The notes beneath the pieces are model-generated. The model had not been told where the DNA came from. It made no database searches and saw nothing but the letters and a program-made list of their open reading frames with translations. Below are positions 45,430-54,064 of a stretch of 64,000 nucleotides of DNA, in pieces. Each line of letters starts with the position of its first letter. Within the stretch, counting starts at the first letter, position 1. Source of the stretch: Gammaproteobacteria bacterium (GTDB taxonomy: Bacteria; Pseudomonadota; Gammaproteobacteria; Pseudomonadales; Azotimanducaceae). The stretch lies in contig VXLL01000018.1 in NCBI GenBank assembly GCA_009841615.1, positions 153,348 to 217,347 on the forward strand, given 5' to 3'. Both the position numbers and the translations under genes were made by a program.

Positions 45430-46047
45430 CTAGTTCTCGGAGGTGTCCTCTGCATCGGTTTCTTCTTCCGATGCTTCCATTGCTACTAACTCTTTCACTT
45501 CTTCGAGTAAGTCGTCCATGGATGAGCTATCTTCGTATCTCTCTTCGGCCCTTTTTAGTACCACTTTGCCTTCAGTGTCGACCAATACGACACCAGGATG
45601 AGCAACCCCGTAGCGCGACGAACCCTCTTCATAGTCTTCGTTGAGAATCCCTAAGCTTTTCACCGTTTTTGCATCTTGATCAGATAACAGCGGGTAAGTT
45701 AGTTCTTCACTACTCTTGAACGATGCGTTCTGTTCAATGTCGTCATAGGTACTTGCCGTAACTGCAACACCCGCTTCATTCAATTCTTCAATTCTGTCCT
45801 GCAACTCAACTAGTAGCTTCTTACAACTCCCTCACCAATCTGTCGTTCGAACAAAAAAGATCAATAGTCCTTCGCTCTCGCCACGAAGTTCATCGACCGT
45901 GCGATCATTACCTTCTGTATCTTTCACAGCTAAGTCTGGGAAATCAGAGCCAATTTCTGGCCCCCATTCATCTTGATTCTCTTCGCCTAAAACAGCACTG
46001 GTCAGCAACAACAATACCGTGACGAACATAAACTTCTTAATCTTCAT
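45430..46047 (-). CDS. Thioredoxin-fold selenoprotein (peroxiredoxin-like), in-frame TGA = Sec, copy 2
   Basis: 205 residues with TGA 45832-45834 read as selenocysteine; same length, Sec position (72) and signal peptide type (MKIKKFMFVTVLLLLTSAVLGEE) as the neighbouring copy. The active site is FVRTTDW-U-GSCKK, again UxxC. The C-terminal half (LTYPLLSDQDAKTVKSLGI, HPGVVLVDTEGKV, acidic tail) is highly similar. The frame extends upstream to 46170, but ATG 46047 begins the signal peptide and has AGGA about 10 bases upstream. It is the first gene of a two-gene unit, 22 bp before copy 1. Predicted role: periplasmic thiol/peroxide redox chemistry, by family analogy. Confidence 0.85.
45799..45826 (-). 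promoter_or_regulatory. Candidate bacterial SECIS stem-loop, copy 2
   Basis: At the same offset after TGA 45832-45834 as in copy 1, UGUAA (+7 to +11) pairs with UUGCA (+28 to +32), with a G-U wobble replacing the G-C pair of copy 1. The inner stem is weaker (C16-G25 and A18-U23 with a U-U mismatch) around the same CUAG loop. Pairing of the outer stem is kept despite a synonymous change in the Cys codon. Manual fold only. Confidence 0.42.
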
Positions 46048-46168
46048 AATAATGTTCCTGAATGTCGAACATCTGCAATTCCAACTCGCAGGTAATTTCC
46101 AAAAGCATTGCGATTTCCAACGTGCAATGCGTATAAACCGTGTCTGAAATCTTAGCGAAACTAATTCC

Positions 46169-47062
46169 ATGCCAACATTCCATACGCCCCAAGGTTCAAT
46201 TTACTTTGAACAACGAGGCTCGCGCGCGGATACCCCTATTGTAATGATTCATGGTCTAGGATGTCAAATTGTGCATTGGCCTGAATCTCTAATCGAGGGA
46301 TTGCGATCAGAAGGCTTTCGAGTGGTAATGATGGACAATCGGGATGCAGGACTGTCGTTCGGTATCGAAGAAGCGGCCCCGGAGATTATGGAACTAATTC
46401 AAGCGATGGAAGATCCCACTGCCGTCGATCCACCGTATCATCTTGCGGACATGGCAGAAGACATGGTTCACTTACTAGATCACCTCGGACAATCCGGAGC
46501 CCACTTGGTCGGTGTGTCAATGGGCGGAATGATCGCTCAATACGTCGCGCTGAATCATGCCGAGCGAGTATTTAGTCTGTCATTGCTCATGAGTTCAACT
46601 GGTAATCCCGATATACCAACACCGACACCCGAAGTAGTTGGAGCACTTGGTACAACTGTGGTGTCTCCGAGTCGGGAAGAGAGTATCGAAGCAGCACGTG
46701 CTGCGAACAGAATCTTTGGTGGCCAATATTTCGACTCTTGTGAAGTTGGGATCGGTCGCTTTGTCGAAACTGCTTATGATCGAGCGAGTCGTCCCGACGG
46801 GGTACGCCGGCAACTTGGAGCAATTCTGAGTGACGGCGATCGACGCGCCCAACTCGCTACTGTGGAAGTACCAGCATTAATGATCCACGGTGACCAAGAC
46901 CCGCTCGTCGATAAATTTGGTTCTGTTGATCTTGCGGAAACGATCCCCAATTCTCGTCTCCTAATCATCGAACAGTTGGGACACGACTTACCCGAGCCGC
47001 TGATTCCGACGATTCTTCAAGAAATAGTCTCTCACATACGTGAGCATCCCGCGCCCCGTTAG
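46169..47062 (+). CDS. Alpha/beta hydrolase
   Basis: 297 aa. The alpha/beta-hydrolase fold shows the oxyanion HGLG motif (IVMIHGLGCQ), DNRDAGLS, the nucleophile elbow GVSMGG with Ser117, the acid in MIHGDQDPLV, and catalytic His in EQLGHDLPE. The DNRDAGLS and DMAEDMVHLLDHLG segments place it among esterase/lactonase-type hydrolases. Substrate is unknown. It starts 121 bp from, and divergent to, selenoprotein copy 2. A stem-loop lies just downstream. Confidence 0.88.
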   Translation: MPTFHTPQGSIYFEQRGSRADTPIVMIHGLGCQIVHWPESLIEGLRSEGFRVVMMDNRDAGLSFGIEEAAPEIMELIQAMEDPTAVDPPYHLADMAEDMVHLLDHLGQSGAHLVGVSMGGMIAQYVALNHAERVFSLSLLMSSTGNPDIPTPTPEVVGALGTTVVSPSREESIEAARAANRIFGGQYFDSCEVGIGRFVETAYDRASRPDGVRRQLGAILSDGDRRAQLATVEVPALMIHGDQDPLVDKFGSVDLAETIPNSRLLIIEQLGHDLPEPLIPTILQEIVSHIREHPAPR

Positions 47063-47082
47063 CTGAGTGCACCTAGCGTCAA

Positions 47083-47105
47083 AAGATGTTTTACGCCAAC
47101 ATCTT
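47083..47105 (+). terminator. Probable terminator hairpin
   Basis: AAGATGTT (47083-47090) and AACATCTT (47098-47105) form a perfect 8-bp stem with the 7-nt loop TTACGCC, 20 bp after the hydrolase stop. The following bases CTTT give only a weak U-tract. It separates the hydrolase from the F420 operon. Confidence 0.45.
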
Positions 47106-47208
47106 CTTTGATGTAGTTAGAGACCGCAGTGCGATACACTAATCAGTTTCAATGAATCATTGGACAAAACTAACCTCAACCTGCTTGACAGTATGACCAG
47201 GAGTACCC

Positions 47209-47904
47209 GTGCGTAGACTGATGAAAAGAGTGTTTTCGACCAAGAATCCTGAAACTATTGCGATTCTGGGTGGTACTGGAGACGTAGGAACCGGTTTTGC
47301 CCTTCGCTGGGGAAAGTCTGGCCATAAGATCATAGTAGGATCCCGAGTCCTAGCAAAAGCTGAGGCCGCCGTATCGAAGCTCCTAGAGTCGTTTCCAAAC
47401 TTGTCAGTAGTCGCAATGGAAAATCGCGAGGCTGCTAAGTCAGGAGACATAGTTGTACTTACCGTCCCCGCCGCGCATCAGATTAGTACATTAACGAGCG
47501 TAAAAGATGTTCTAAAGGGGAAGGTTCTCGTCGACGCGACAGTTCCGTTGATACCACCTAAAGTGGGAACGGTCCAGCTCCCGACCGAAGGTAGCGCAGG
47601 AAAACGCGCGCAAGACTTATTGGGAGACGATGTCATGGTAGTAAGTGCGTTTCAAAATATTGCTGCACACTTAATGAAAACTGATATCGATATCGAATGC
47701 GAAGTGTTGGTGAGCGGCAACAAAAAAGTGGCACGAGAACGAGTAATTCAACTTGCACAGGATGCAGGTATGCAAGCCTGGCACGCGGGTCCAATAGACA
47801 ACGCCGCGGCTGCAGAGGCACTCACGAGCATTCTGATACAGATCAACAAAAGGTATCCGATTTCTCACTCTGGAATCAAAATTGTCGGTGGTCAGCACGA
47901 CTAA
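47209..47904 (+). CDS. npdG: F420H2:NADP+ oxidoreductase (NpdG)
   Basis: 231 aa. It transfers hydride between F420 and NADP(H), linking the deazaflavin pool to cell reductant. The Rossmann motif is IAILGGTGDVGTGFALRWGKSGH (seen from about residue 17), followed by VGSR (the NADP phosphate region). Also visible: VVLTVPAAHQ, LVDATVPLIPP and the C-terminal AGPIDNAAAAEALTSILIQINKRY, all typical of NpdG. GTG 47209 is the likely start. First gene of a five-gene cluster of F420 biosynthesis and use. Confidence 0.93.
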   Translation: MRRLMKRVFSTKNPETIAILGGTGDVGTGFALRWGKSGHKIIVGSRVLAKAEAAVSKLLESFPNLSVVAMENREAAKSGDIVVLTVPAAHQISTLTSVKDVLKGKVLVDATVPLIPPKVGTVQLPTEGSAGKRAQDLLGDDVMVVSAFQNIAAHLMKTDIDIECEVLVSGNKKVARERVIQLAQDAGMQAWHAGPIDNAAAAEALTSILIQINKRYPISHSGIKIVGGQHD

Positions 47905-47910
47905 CAGAAC

Positions 47911-48669
47911 GTGAACCTGCAGATTTTGCCGCTCCAAGGTGTTCCCTTTATTAAAGGTGGAGAGGACTTAGGTTCAGTGCTGATCAAGGTACTAGAAAAC
48001 TCCAGTGTGAGCTTAAGAGACCATGATGTCGTCGTAGTCGCGCAGAAAATCGTGTCGAAAGCAGAGAACCGCATGGTCGCTCTGGCTTCGGTGACTCCGT
48101 CTCCAAGAGCACAACAACTTGCAATCAATGTTGATAAGGATCCGCGGCTGGTCGAATTGATTTTAAGAGAGTCGATCGGTATCGTTCGCCAAAAGAAAGG
48201 AGTTCTCATTACTCGTCATCGACTGGGATTCGTAGCGGCAAACTCTGGGATCGACCAATCAAATGTAGACCATTCCAATGGCGAACACGCACTACTATTG
48301 CCCATAGCTCCTGATCGATCTGCTCAGAAAATCCGCGCAACACTTGCTGAACAGACAAATTCCAATATCGGTGTCATCATCAGTGACTCCGTAAATCGGC
48401 CATGGAGATTGGGGAGTGTAGGTATAGCTATCGGGGTTGCGCATACCGCGGTGCTTGACGATCGGCGCGGAGATACAGACTTATTTGGACGCGTGCTCAA
48501 TATAACTGTATCAAACAGGGCGGATTCCATTGCTACAGCGGCGTTGTTGGTCATGGGAGAGACTGACGAAAACATACCCGTCGCAATAGTTCGAGGGTTA
48601 ACGCCCTTAGATGGCCTAGACGGAGCTCACAGAGGAAATAGACCTGTAGAAGAAGATCTGTTTCAATGA
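47911..48669 (+). CDS. cofE: F420-0:gamma-glutamyl ligase
   Basis: 252 aa. It adds gamma-linked glutamates to F420-0 using GTP. CofE landmarks are the N-terminal LPLQGVPFIKGGEDLG, VVAQKIVSKAENR, DPRLVELILRES, GFVAANSGIDQSN, VIISDSVNRPWRLGSVGIAIG and DLFGRVLNIT. It is stand-alone, lacking the C-terminal nitroreductase domain of actinobacterial FbiB. GTG 47911 lies 6 bp after npdG. The stop overlaps cofD by 4 bp. Confidence 0.95.
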   Translation: MNLQILPLQGVPFIKGGEDLGSVLIKVLENSSVSLRDHDVVVVAQKIVSKAENRMVALASVTPSPRAQQLAINVDKDPRLVELILRESIGIVRQKKGVLITRHRLGFVAANSGIDQSNVDHSNGEHALLLPIAPDRSAQKIRATLAEQTNSNIGVIISDSVNRPWRLGSVGIAIGVAHTAVLDDRRGDTDLFGRVLNITVSNRADSIATAALLVMGETDENIPVAIVRGLTPLDGLDGAHRGNRPVEEDLFQ

Positions 48670-49598
48670 GTGTCCTGGCGATCACTGGAGGTGTGGGTGG
48701 TGCGAAGTTAGCAGTAGGACTAGCGCACTTGCTGAATCCCGAGCAGCTTGTGTTCTTAGTTAACACCGGAGATGATTTTTGTCATCTAGGGTTGCATATA
48801 TCGCCCGATCTCGACACACTAACTTACTCGCTAGCAGGGCATGCTTGTCCTACGAAGGGATGGGGGCGACGAGACGAGACTTGGTCTTTTCTCAAGACTA
48901 TTCAAGATCTCGGTGGTCCTGCATGGTTTCAGCTGGGCGATAAAGATCTCGCGTTGCACATCTACCGAACTCAACTATTGAATGAAGGTGGTTCCCTTAC
49001 TGCGGCAACGAAAGCAATTACCAAAGCTCTAGGTGTGAAACACTCCTTACTACCCTGTAGTGACGATCGCATAGCGACAGTCGTCGATTCAGACGTTGGC
49101 CAACTCTCATTTCAACACTACTTTGTGAAGCATCAGTGTCGTCCGCGCGTCAACGGAATAAAGTACGATGGCGCAGACCGCGCACGACTCAATTCGATCC
49201 TAGATTTGGCTACAATCTCTATAGTTGTTATTTGTCCTTCAAATCCTTATCTTTCTGTCGACCCCATCCTAGCAGTCTCAGAATTTCGGAATTTCTTACG
49301 GAATCCTCATGTTCCAGTATTGGCCGTCTCACCAATAGTTCAAGGTCGAGCTCTCAAAGGACCAACAACAAAAATCATGACTGAACTTGGACACACCGTT
49401 AACAATAAAACCATCGTGCGCCACTATGCAGACATTCTGACTGGGTTGATCGTTGACGAAGGAGACGCTAAAGATTGCGAAACGATCAAAGACTTAGGAA
49501 TTGAGTGTATCGCGCGGAACACGGTCATGCGGACGATCGATGATCGCGTTCGGCTGGCGCGAGAAACCTTGGAATTCGGGAAAGCATTGTCGAGGTAG
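48666..49598 (+). CDS. cofD: 2-phospho-L-lactate transferase (CofD/FbiA type)
   Basis: 310 aa. It joins the activated three-carbon-phosphate donor to the deazaflavin Fo. Seen: N-terminal LAITGGVGGAKLAVGL, NTGDDFCHLGLHISPDLDTL, GWGRRDETW, WFQLGDKDLALHIYRTQLL, and later ICPSNPYLSVDPILAV. The length is normal. The ATG overlaps the cofE stop, and cofC starts 5 bp after the end. The donor may derive from phospholactate, PEP or 3-phosphoglycerate depending on CofC specificity. Confidence 0.95.
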   Translation: MSVLAITGGVGGAKLAVGLAHLLNPEQLVFLVNTGDDFCHLGLHISPDLDTLTYSLAGHACPTKGWGRRDETWSFLKTIQDLGGPAWFQLGDKDLALHIYRTQLLNEGGSLTAATKAITKALGVKHSLLPCSDDRIATVVDSDVGQLSFQHYFVKHQCRPRVNGIKYDGADRARLNSILDLATISIVVICPSNPYLSVDPILAVSEFRNFLRNPHVPVLAVSPIVQGRALKGPTTKIMTELGHTVNNKTIVRHYADILTGLIVDEGDAKDCETIKDLGIECIARNTVMRTIDDRVRLARETLEFGKALSR

Positions 49599-49603
49599 GA
49601 ACG

Positions 49604-50254
49604 ATGTGGGCGATAGTTCCGTACAAAGAGCCTCCTTTCGGAAAAAGTCGTTTATCCAACAGACTCACCCCCTCACAACGAACTGTCCTAGCTTCAACGA
49701 TGCTGGAGATTGTTGTTGATGCCCTTTTTCAGGCAGAACATGTTAGTGGCATATTGCTAGTCTCAGACTCGACGAACCTAGCGGAATTTACGTTAAAAGA
49801 GAAAGTCATAATACTTGAGACGCAGACGACTAACTTGAGAGACGCGGTGACTCAAGCCGGACGGTTTGCGTCCAAACAATTAAGGTGCCCAACGACTTTT
49901 GTTGTGCCTGCAGACTTACCGCTAATTTCACCCAAAGACATTGATTTTGCCATCTCGCAACACGAGCGAGTCACCATCATTCCCGACGTGCGACTGAAAG
50001 GAACAAACGGCATTATTGCTACACCACCGAATGGGTTTGAGTACGTTTTCAATGGTCGGAGTTATCACCAACACCACCAAAATGCACAAGTTGCTGGTTT
50101 AAACCCTAAATCTCTCCAAATCGAGTCGTTTTCTTACGATGTAGATACCTTTGACGATCTTATGATGGTGATCCAATTACAGCCCAAGTCCCGAACGGCT
50201 ACCGTCTACCAGAGTTTGACGACGAAAGATTCCTCTCTCCCTGCATGTGACTAG
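49604..50254 (+). CDS. cofC: 2-phospholactate (or PEP/3PG) guanylyltransferase CofC
   Basis: 216 aa nucleotidyltransferase. It activates the three-carbon phosphate with GTP for CofD. The N-terminal signature is WAIVPYKEPPFGKSRLS, followed by ASTMLEIVVDAL, then VVPADLPLISPKDID (metal-binding Asp), and GTNGIIATPP. Whether it uses 2-phospholactate, phosphoenolpyruvate or 3-phosphoglycerate cannot be told by eye. It lies 5 bp after cofD and 45 bp before fbiC. Confidence 0.92.
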   Translation: MWAIVPYKEPPFGKSRLSNRLTPSQRTVLASTMLEIVVDALFQAEHVSGILLVSDSTNLAEFTLKEKVIILETQTTNLRDAVTQAGRFASKQLRCPTTFVVPADLPLISPKDIDFAISQHERVTIIPDVRLKGTNGIIATPPNGFEYVFNGRSYHQHHQNAQVAGLNPKSLQIESFSYDVDTFDDLMMVIQLQPKSRTATVYQSLTTKDSSLPACD

Positions 50255-50299
50255 TTTTAATTCGTTAAGGATACCACCGAGAACTTGCTCGAATAGAAC

Positions 50300-52714
50300 G
50301 TGAGATTTGATTTACCCATAACAACAGAAGCGGCGTACGACTTGGTGGACGTTACATGTTTAGACGACATCATTGCACCGGCGCAAACACTGAGAGACGA
50401 TGGTTTTGGTTCAACCATAACCTATTCGAAAAAGGTCTTTATTCCATTGACACAACTGTGTCGTGACGTTTGTCATTATTGCACATTCGCAAAGACTCCG
50501 GGGAAGTTGAAGTCTGTCTTTCTTACCTTGGATGAAGTGTTGAGTATTGCACGACAAGGCGAAGCAATGGGTTGCAAGGAAGCGCTATTCACACTGGGTG
50601 AAAAACCGGAGTTACGCTATCGAGTTGCCCGTGAGTGGTTGAGTAACTCGGGATTTGATTCAACCATCGAGTATCTCACATACGTCGCGGGTCAAGTATT
50701 AGAACAGACCAACCTCTTACCGCATGTAAACCCAGGAAATTTGGCCGCTGAGGAAATCCAGTCATTGCGGCAAGTTGCTCCGTCGATGGGAATCATGCTG
50801 GAATCCTCTGCCGATCGGCTCACACAAAAAGGCATGCCACATTTCGGTTCTCCCGACAAAGTGCCAGAAGTCCGGTTAGCGACACTTAAGCGTCTTGGTG
50901 AACTGCGGATACCAACGACAACGGGCATTTTGATCGGCATTGGAGAGACGCGTGCTGAAAGAGTCGAATCGCTCCTAGACATACGAAGGGTGCACCAAGA
51001 ACACAGCCATATACAAGAAGTGATCGTTCAAAATTTTCGCGCAAAACCTAATACACTAATGGCAAATGCGACCGAACCGACATTAGAGGAACTTCTATGG
51101 ACGATCTCAGTCGCAAGGTTAATCTTCGGTCCGACGATGTCGATTCAAGCTCCGCCAAATTTGAGCCCTGATGCATTGCAGACCATCGTTAGTGCTGGGA
51201 TCAACGATTGGGGTGGCGTGTCACCGCTAACTCCCGACTTTGTAAATCCTGAAGCGCCGTGGCCACACTTGGAGAAACTTGCACAAGCCACTGAAAAAGC
51301 AGGCAAGAATTTACACGAACGATTGACTGTTTATCCTCGATTTATCAATGATCACTGGCTTGACGAGAATCTCTTGTCCGATGTACTCAAACGGATTGAC
51401 GCTGAGGGCTTACCACGTACAGACGATTGGGCTCCGGGAACTGTAACTGAACCACCGCAAGAAGTATTACGGCATATTCGCGCGCCGAATCGGAGCACAG
51501 ACACACCTATCTACATAACACTACAAAATGCTACTCATCGGGATCTCAGTGAATCTGAAATCACTGGATTGTTTTCCGCCCGTGGTCGAGATTTTGACGC
51601 AGTCGTCGAATTCGCCAACGAGCTTCGAAGAGAAGCGAACGGTGACGCTGTTACCTATGTGGTAAACCGCAACATCAACTACACAAATATTTGCTACTTC
51701 AAATGTCAGTTCTGTGCTTTCTCAAAGGGTAAACTAGCAGAAAATCTGCGCGGTCGTCCGTACGACTTGTCAAATGAGGAAATCAGTCGCCGCGTCGTCG
51801 AAGCATGGGTTCGGGGAGGTACAGAGGTGTGTCTCCAAGGCGGAATACACCCAGCTTACACCGGTGAGAAATATTTAGATGTCGTTAGGACCGTAAAGGA
51901 TGCTGTTCCAGACATTCACGTACATGCGTTCTCTCCGTTGGAAATCAGGCAAGGAGCGAAAACGTTAGACCGATCGCTTAAAGATTTCCTTCTTGATCTT
52001 CAACAAGCCGGACTAGGCACACTACCCGGTACGGCTGCCGAAATTCTCGACGACGAAATTCGCGCAATCATTTGCGCCGATAAGATTAACACTCAACAAT
52101 GGCTCACGGTGATGCGGACTGCACACGAATGTGGAATCAAGAGTACCGCGACAATCATGTACGGTCACATCGAACAGCCCATCCATTGGGCGCGTCATCT
52201 CATCCATATTCGCAAACTCCAACAAGAGACTAGAGGTTTCACGGAGTTTGTTCCACTTCCGTTTATCCACATGGAAGCACCAATGTATCTCAAGGGTAAG
52301 TCTCGGTGCGGTCCAACATTTCGTGAAGCTATTCTTATGCATGCAGTTGCGCGGATAGCTCTGTATCCGCACATCCAAAACATTCAAGCGAGTTGGGTGA
52401 AGCTTGGGCGAGAAGGCGTGCGCGCCGTCCTAAATGCGGGGTGTAATGACCTTGGTGGTACTCTTATGAACGAGAGTATTTCACGTGCGGCAGGCACCTT
52501 GCATGGTCAGGAACTACATCCAACTGAAATGGAGAGTTTGATCAGTTCACTTGGGAGAATTCCTTCGCAACGCACAACGCTGTACGGTTCCGTGAGTCCC
52601 ACCATACACCAGAAAGGACTAACCGCGCCTCCGCTACGTTCGATCGAGAACTCTACACCACCACGACAGGCTGAACCGAGAGTACCAGAATTGATTCGAA
52701 ATAACGCGACCTAA
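50300..52714 (+). CDS. fbiC: Fo synthase FbiC (CofG-CofH fusion, two radical SAM domains)
   Basis: 804 aa. It makes the deazaflavin Fo from tyrosine and 5-amino-6-ribitylaminouracil. Two radical SAM modules are visible. The first (CofG-like) has CRDVCHYC (Cys54, Cys58, Cys61), and the second (CofH-like) has CYFKCQFC (Cys465, Cys469, Cys472). The CofH part also shows CLQGGIHP and IMYGHIE. The fused form is usual in Actinobacteria and in other bacterial F420 producers. GTG 50300 opens the frame with no upstream alternative close by. Last gene of the F420 cluster. Confidence 0.96.
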   Translation: MRFDLPITTEAAYDLVDVTCLDDIIAPAQTLRDDGFGSTITYSKKVFIPLTQLCRDVCHYCTFAKTPGKLKSVFLTLDEVLSIARQGEAMGCKEALFTLGEKPELRYRVAREWLSNSGFDSTIEYLTYVAGQVLEQTNLLPHVNPGNLAAEEIQSLRQVAPSMGIMLESSADRLTQKGMPHFGSPDKVPEVRLATLKRLGELRIPTTTGILIGIGETRAERVESLLDIRRVHQEHSHIQEVIVQNFRAKPNTLMANATEPTLEELLWTISVARLIFGPTMSIQAPPNLSPDALQTIVSAGINDWGGVSPLTPDFVNPEAPWPHLEKLAQATEKAGKNLHERLTVYPRFINDHWLDENLLSDVLKRIDAEGLPRTDDWAPGTVTEPPQEVLRHIRAPNRSTDTPIYITLQNATHRDLSESEITGLFSARGRDFDAVVEFANELRREANGDAVTYVVNRNINYTNICYFKCQFCAFSKGKLAENLRGRPYDLSNEEISRRVVEAWVRGGTEVCLQGGIHPAYTGEKYLDVVRTVKDAVPDIHVHAFSPLEIRQGAKTLDRSLKDFLLDLQQAGLGTLPGTAAEILDDEIRAIICADKINTQQWLTVMRTAHECGIKSTATIMYGHIEQPIHWARHLIHIRKLQQETRGFTEFVPLPFIHMEAPMYLKGKSRCGPTFREAILMHAVARIALYPHIQNIQASWVKLGREGVRAVLNAGCNDLGGTLMNESISRAAGTLHGQELHPTEMESLISSLGRIPSQRTTLYGSVSPTIHQKGLTAPPLRSIENSTPPRQAEPRVPELIRNNAT

Positions 52715-53182
52715 TTCAGGTGTGCGAATTCCTTAGCTTTTAGTACGGTCTGGTCTTATATCCCTTGTTCACCGTGCATCGGTGAGCAATCCTGACTTCC
52801 TTGTCCAATCGTTTGCGGACTTGGACACTCAGTTTCGTAACCGATTTTTGCTCCGTCCTCGTGCGAGGTGGATAAGGACAACTGGTGATTACCGAATCGC
52901 ATCCAAGCATTCCATACCGGACGAATGACCTGATGGACTATGGATTTGGTTCTAATTTGCATGATTTCTTTACTCCCTTGTGAGGATTTAGTTGACTCAT
53001 GTGCGACTTTTGGTTACACATAAAACGAAATTCTTGGTTGGTACGGATTCACTTTTGATGTTTCTCATACCAGTTTGTACGTGGAACTTCGGTGTCTCAC
53101 GTACATCGAGCTCGGTATTTTAATAATAGAGAGCGTCGAATTACAACCCATTAGATAATGGCTCTTTCGAAAAGTTCAATAC
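52715..53182. other. Convergent intergenic region with one possible small gene
   Basis: 468 bases between fbiC (plus) and the heme o synthase gene (minus). The left half holds the small minus-strand ORF described separately (52756-52962). The right half (52990-53180) is AT-rich with no ORF or clear hairpin. Confidence 0.4.
52756..52962 (-). CDS. Possible small protein, 68 aa, unknown
   Basis: The ORF from ATG 52962 has AAGGGAG ten bases upstream, a good Shine-Dalgarno. The product begins MQIRTKSIVHQVIRPVWNAW and is polar with two cysteines near the C terminus (ECPSPQTIG, DCSPMHGEQG). No family is recognised and no membrane or export signal is seen. It could be a real small gene at the end of the cyoE-side region or a chance ORF. 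Confidence 0.35.
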   Translation of the reverse strand: MQIRTKSIVHQVIRPVWNAWMRFGNHQLSLSTSHEDGAKIGYETECPSPQTIGQGSQDCSPMHGEQGI

Positions 53183-54064
53183 CTAAGTACTGACAATGTA
53201 ATGATCGAGGACGAAACCAATGAAAAGTAGAGCTAAGTACACGATAGAGAATTTGAACGAACGAATGGGCAACTTTGGATTATCGTCTATGAGCATAAAG
53301 ATCGAAAAACCCAGGTAGGTAAGACCAAGTGCGACTGCCACCACCAAGTACAACCAGCCACTCATCCAAAAAAATGGGACTAACGTGATACCCACTAGTA
53401 AGGCGGTGTAGACCAAAATTGAAAGCCGCGTATAACGGTCACCGTGGGTAAGAGGAAGCATCGGTACGCCTACTGTCTCATAGTCTTTAGCGCGGTCAAT
53501 CGCGAGTGCCCAAAAGTGCGGTGGAGTCCACAGAAAAATTATGGTGACGAGTATGAGTGCTTCAGGTTCAATGGTACTAGTAATGCACACCCAACCTAAG
53601 AGTGGCGGAGCGGCACCAAATAACCCGCCGATAACAATGTTTTGCGATGTTCGATGTTTCAGAATGAAAGTGTAAAAGAGACCGTATCCGGCCCAAGATG
53701 CTAGATTCAGCCATGCTGCTAAAGGGTTCACCAACACAAAAAGAACGACTAGTCCTGTGACACCTAATACAGTCGCAAAGATGATGCCATCTCGAGAGCG
53801 AACGCGTCCGGTTGGTACTGGCCGATTGCGAGTGCGAGCCATTTGCCGGTCGATCCGCGCGTCCACTACGTGATTTACCACTGCAGCACTGGCTGCGACA
53901 AGAGCGATGCCGACCAACCCATACACGACCGACAACAATTCTTCCGACAACAATTGTGGCAAACTGGGAACCGACAGTAACATGCCGACAAGTGCACACA
54001 GCAACATGAGAAGTACGACGCGCGGCTTCGTCATGTCGAAATAGTCTAGGATGCGAGTCACCAA
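53183..54064 (-). CDS. cyoE: Protoheme IX farnesyltransferase (heme o synthase)
   Basis: 293 aa, UbiA-type prenyltransferase with about nine helices. Motifs: DYFDMTKPRVVLLML at the N terminus, NHVVDARIDRQMARTRNRPVPTGR (the Asp-rich N(x)xxD substrate loop), and DRAKDYETVGVPMLP (second Asp loop). It converts heme b to heme o for terminal oxidases. It is alone here; cytochrome oxidase genes are not in the window. Also called ctaB. No strong Shine-Dalgarno is seen before ATG 54064. Confidence 0.94.
   Translation of the reverse strand: MVTRILDYFDMTKPRVVLLMLLCALVGMLLSVPSLPQLLSEELLSVVYGLVGIALVAASAAVVNHVVDARIDRQMARTRNRPVPTGRVRSRDGIIFATVLGVTGLVVLFVLVNPLAAWLNLASWAGYGLFYTFILKHRTSQNIVIGGLFGAAPPLLGWVCITSTIEPEALILVTIIFLWTPPHFWALAIDRAKDYETVGVPMLPLTHGDRYTRLSILVYTALLVGITLVPFFWMSGWLYLVVAVALGLTYLGFSIFMLIDDNPKLPIRSFKFSIVYLALLFIGFVLDHYIVST

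Noticed and set aside
45799..45840. Assigning copy 2 to the known 'UGSC-containing' selenoprotein group because its motif is U-G-S-C
   Set aside because: The surrounding sequence is a thioredoxin/AhpC-type fold closely related to copy 1 (U-P-Y-C); the four-letter match is probably coincidental.
44790..46047. Reading the two TGA-split loci as four separate genes or as pseudogenes
   Set aside because: Both break at the same catalytic codon, the frame is unchanged across the break, and no other damage is seen, which is unlike random decay.
46048..46170. 41-residue N-terminal extension of selenoprotein copy 2
   Set aside because: It would precede and bury the signal peptide, and copy 1 has no such extension; ATG 46047 has its own Shine-Dalgarno.
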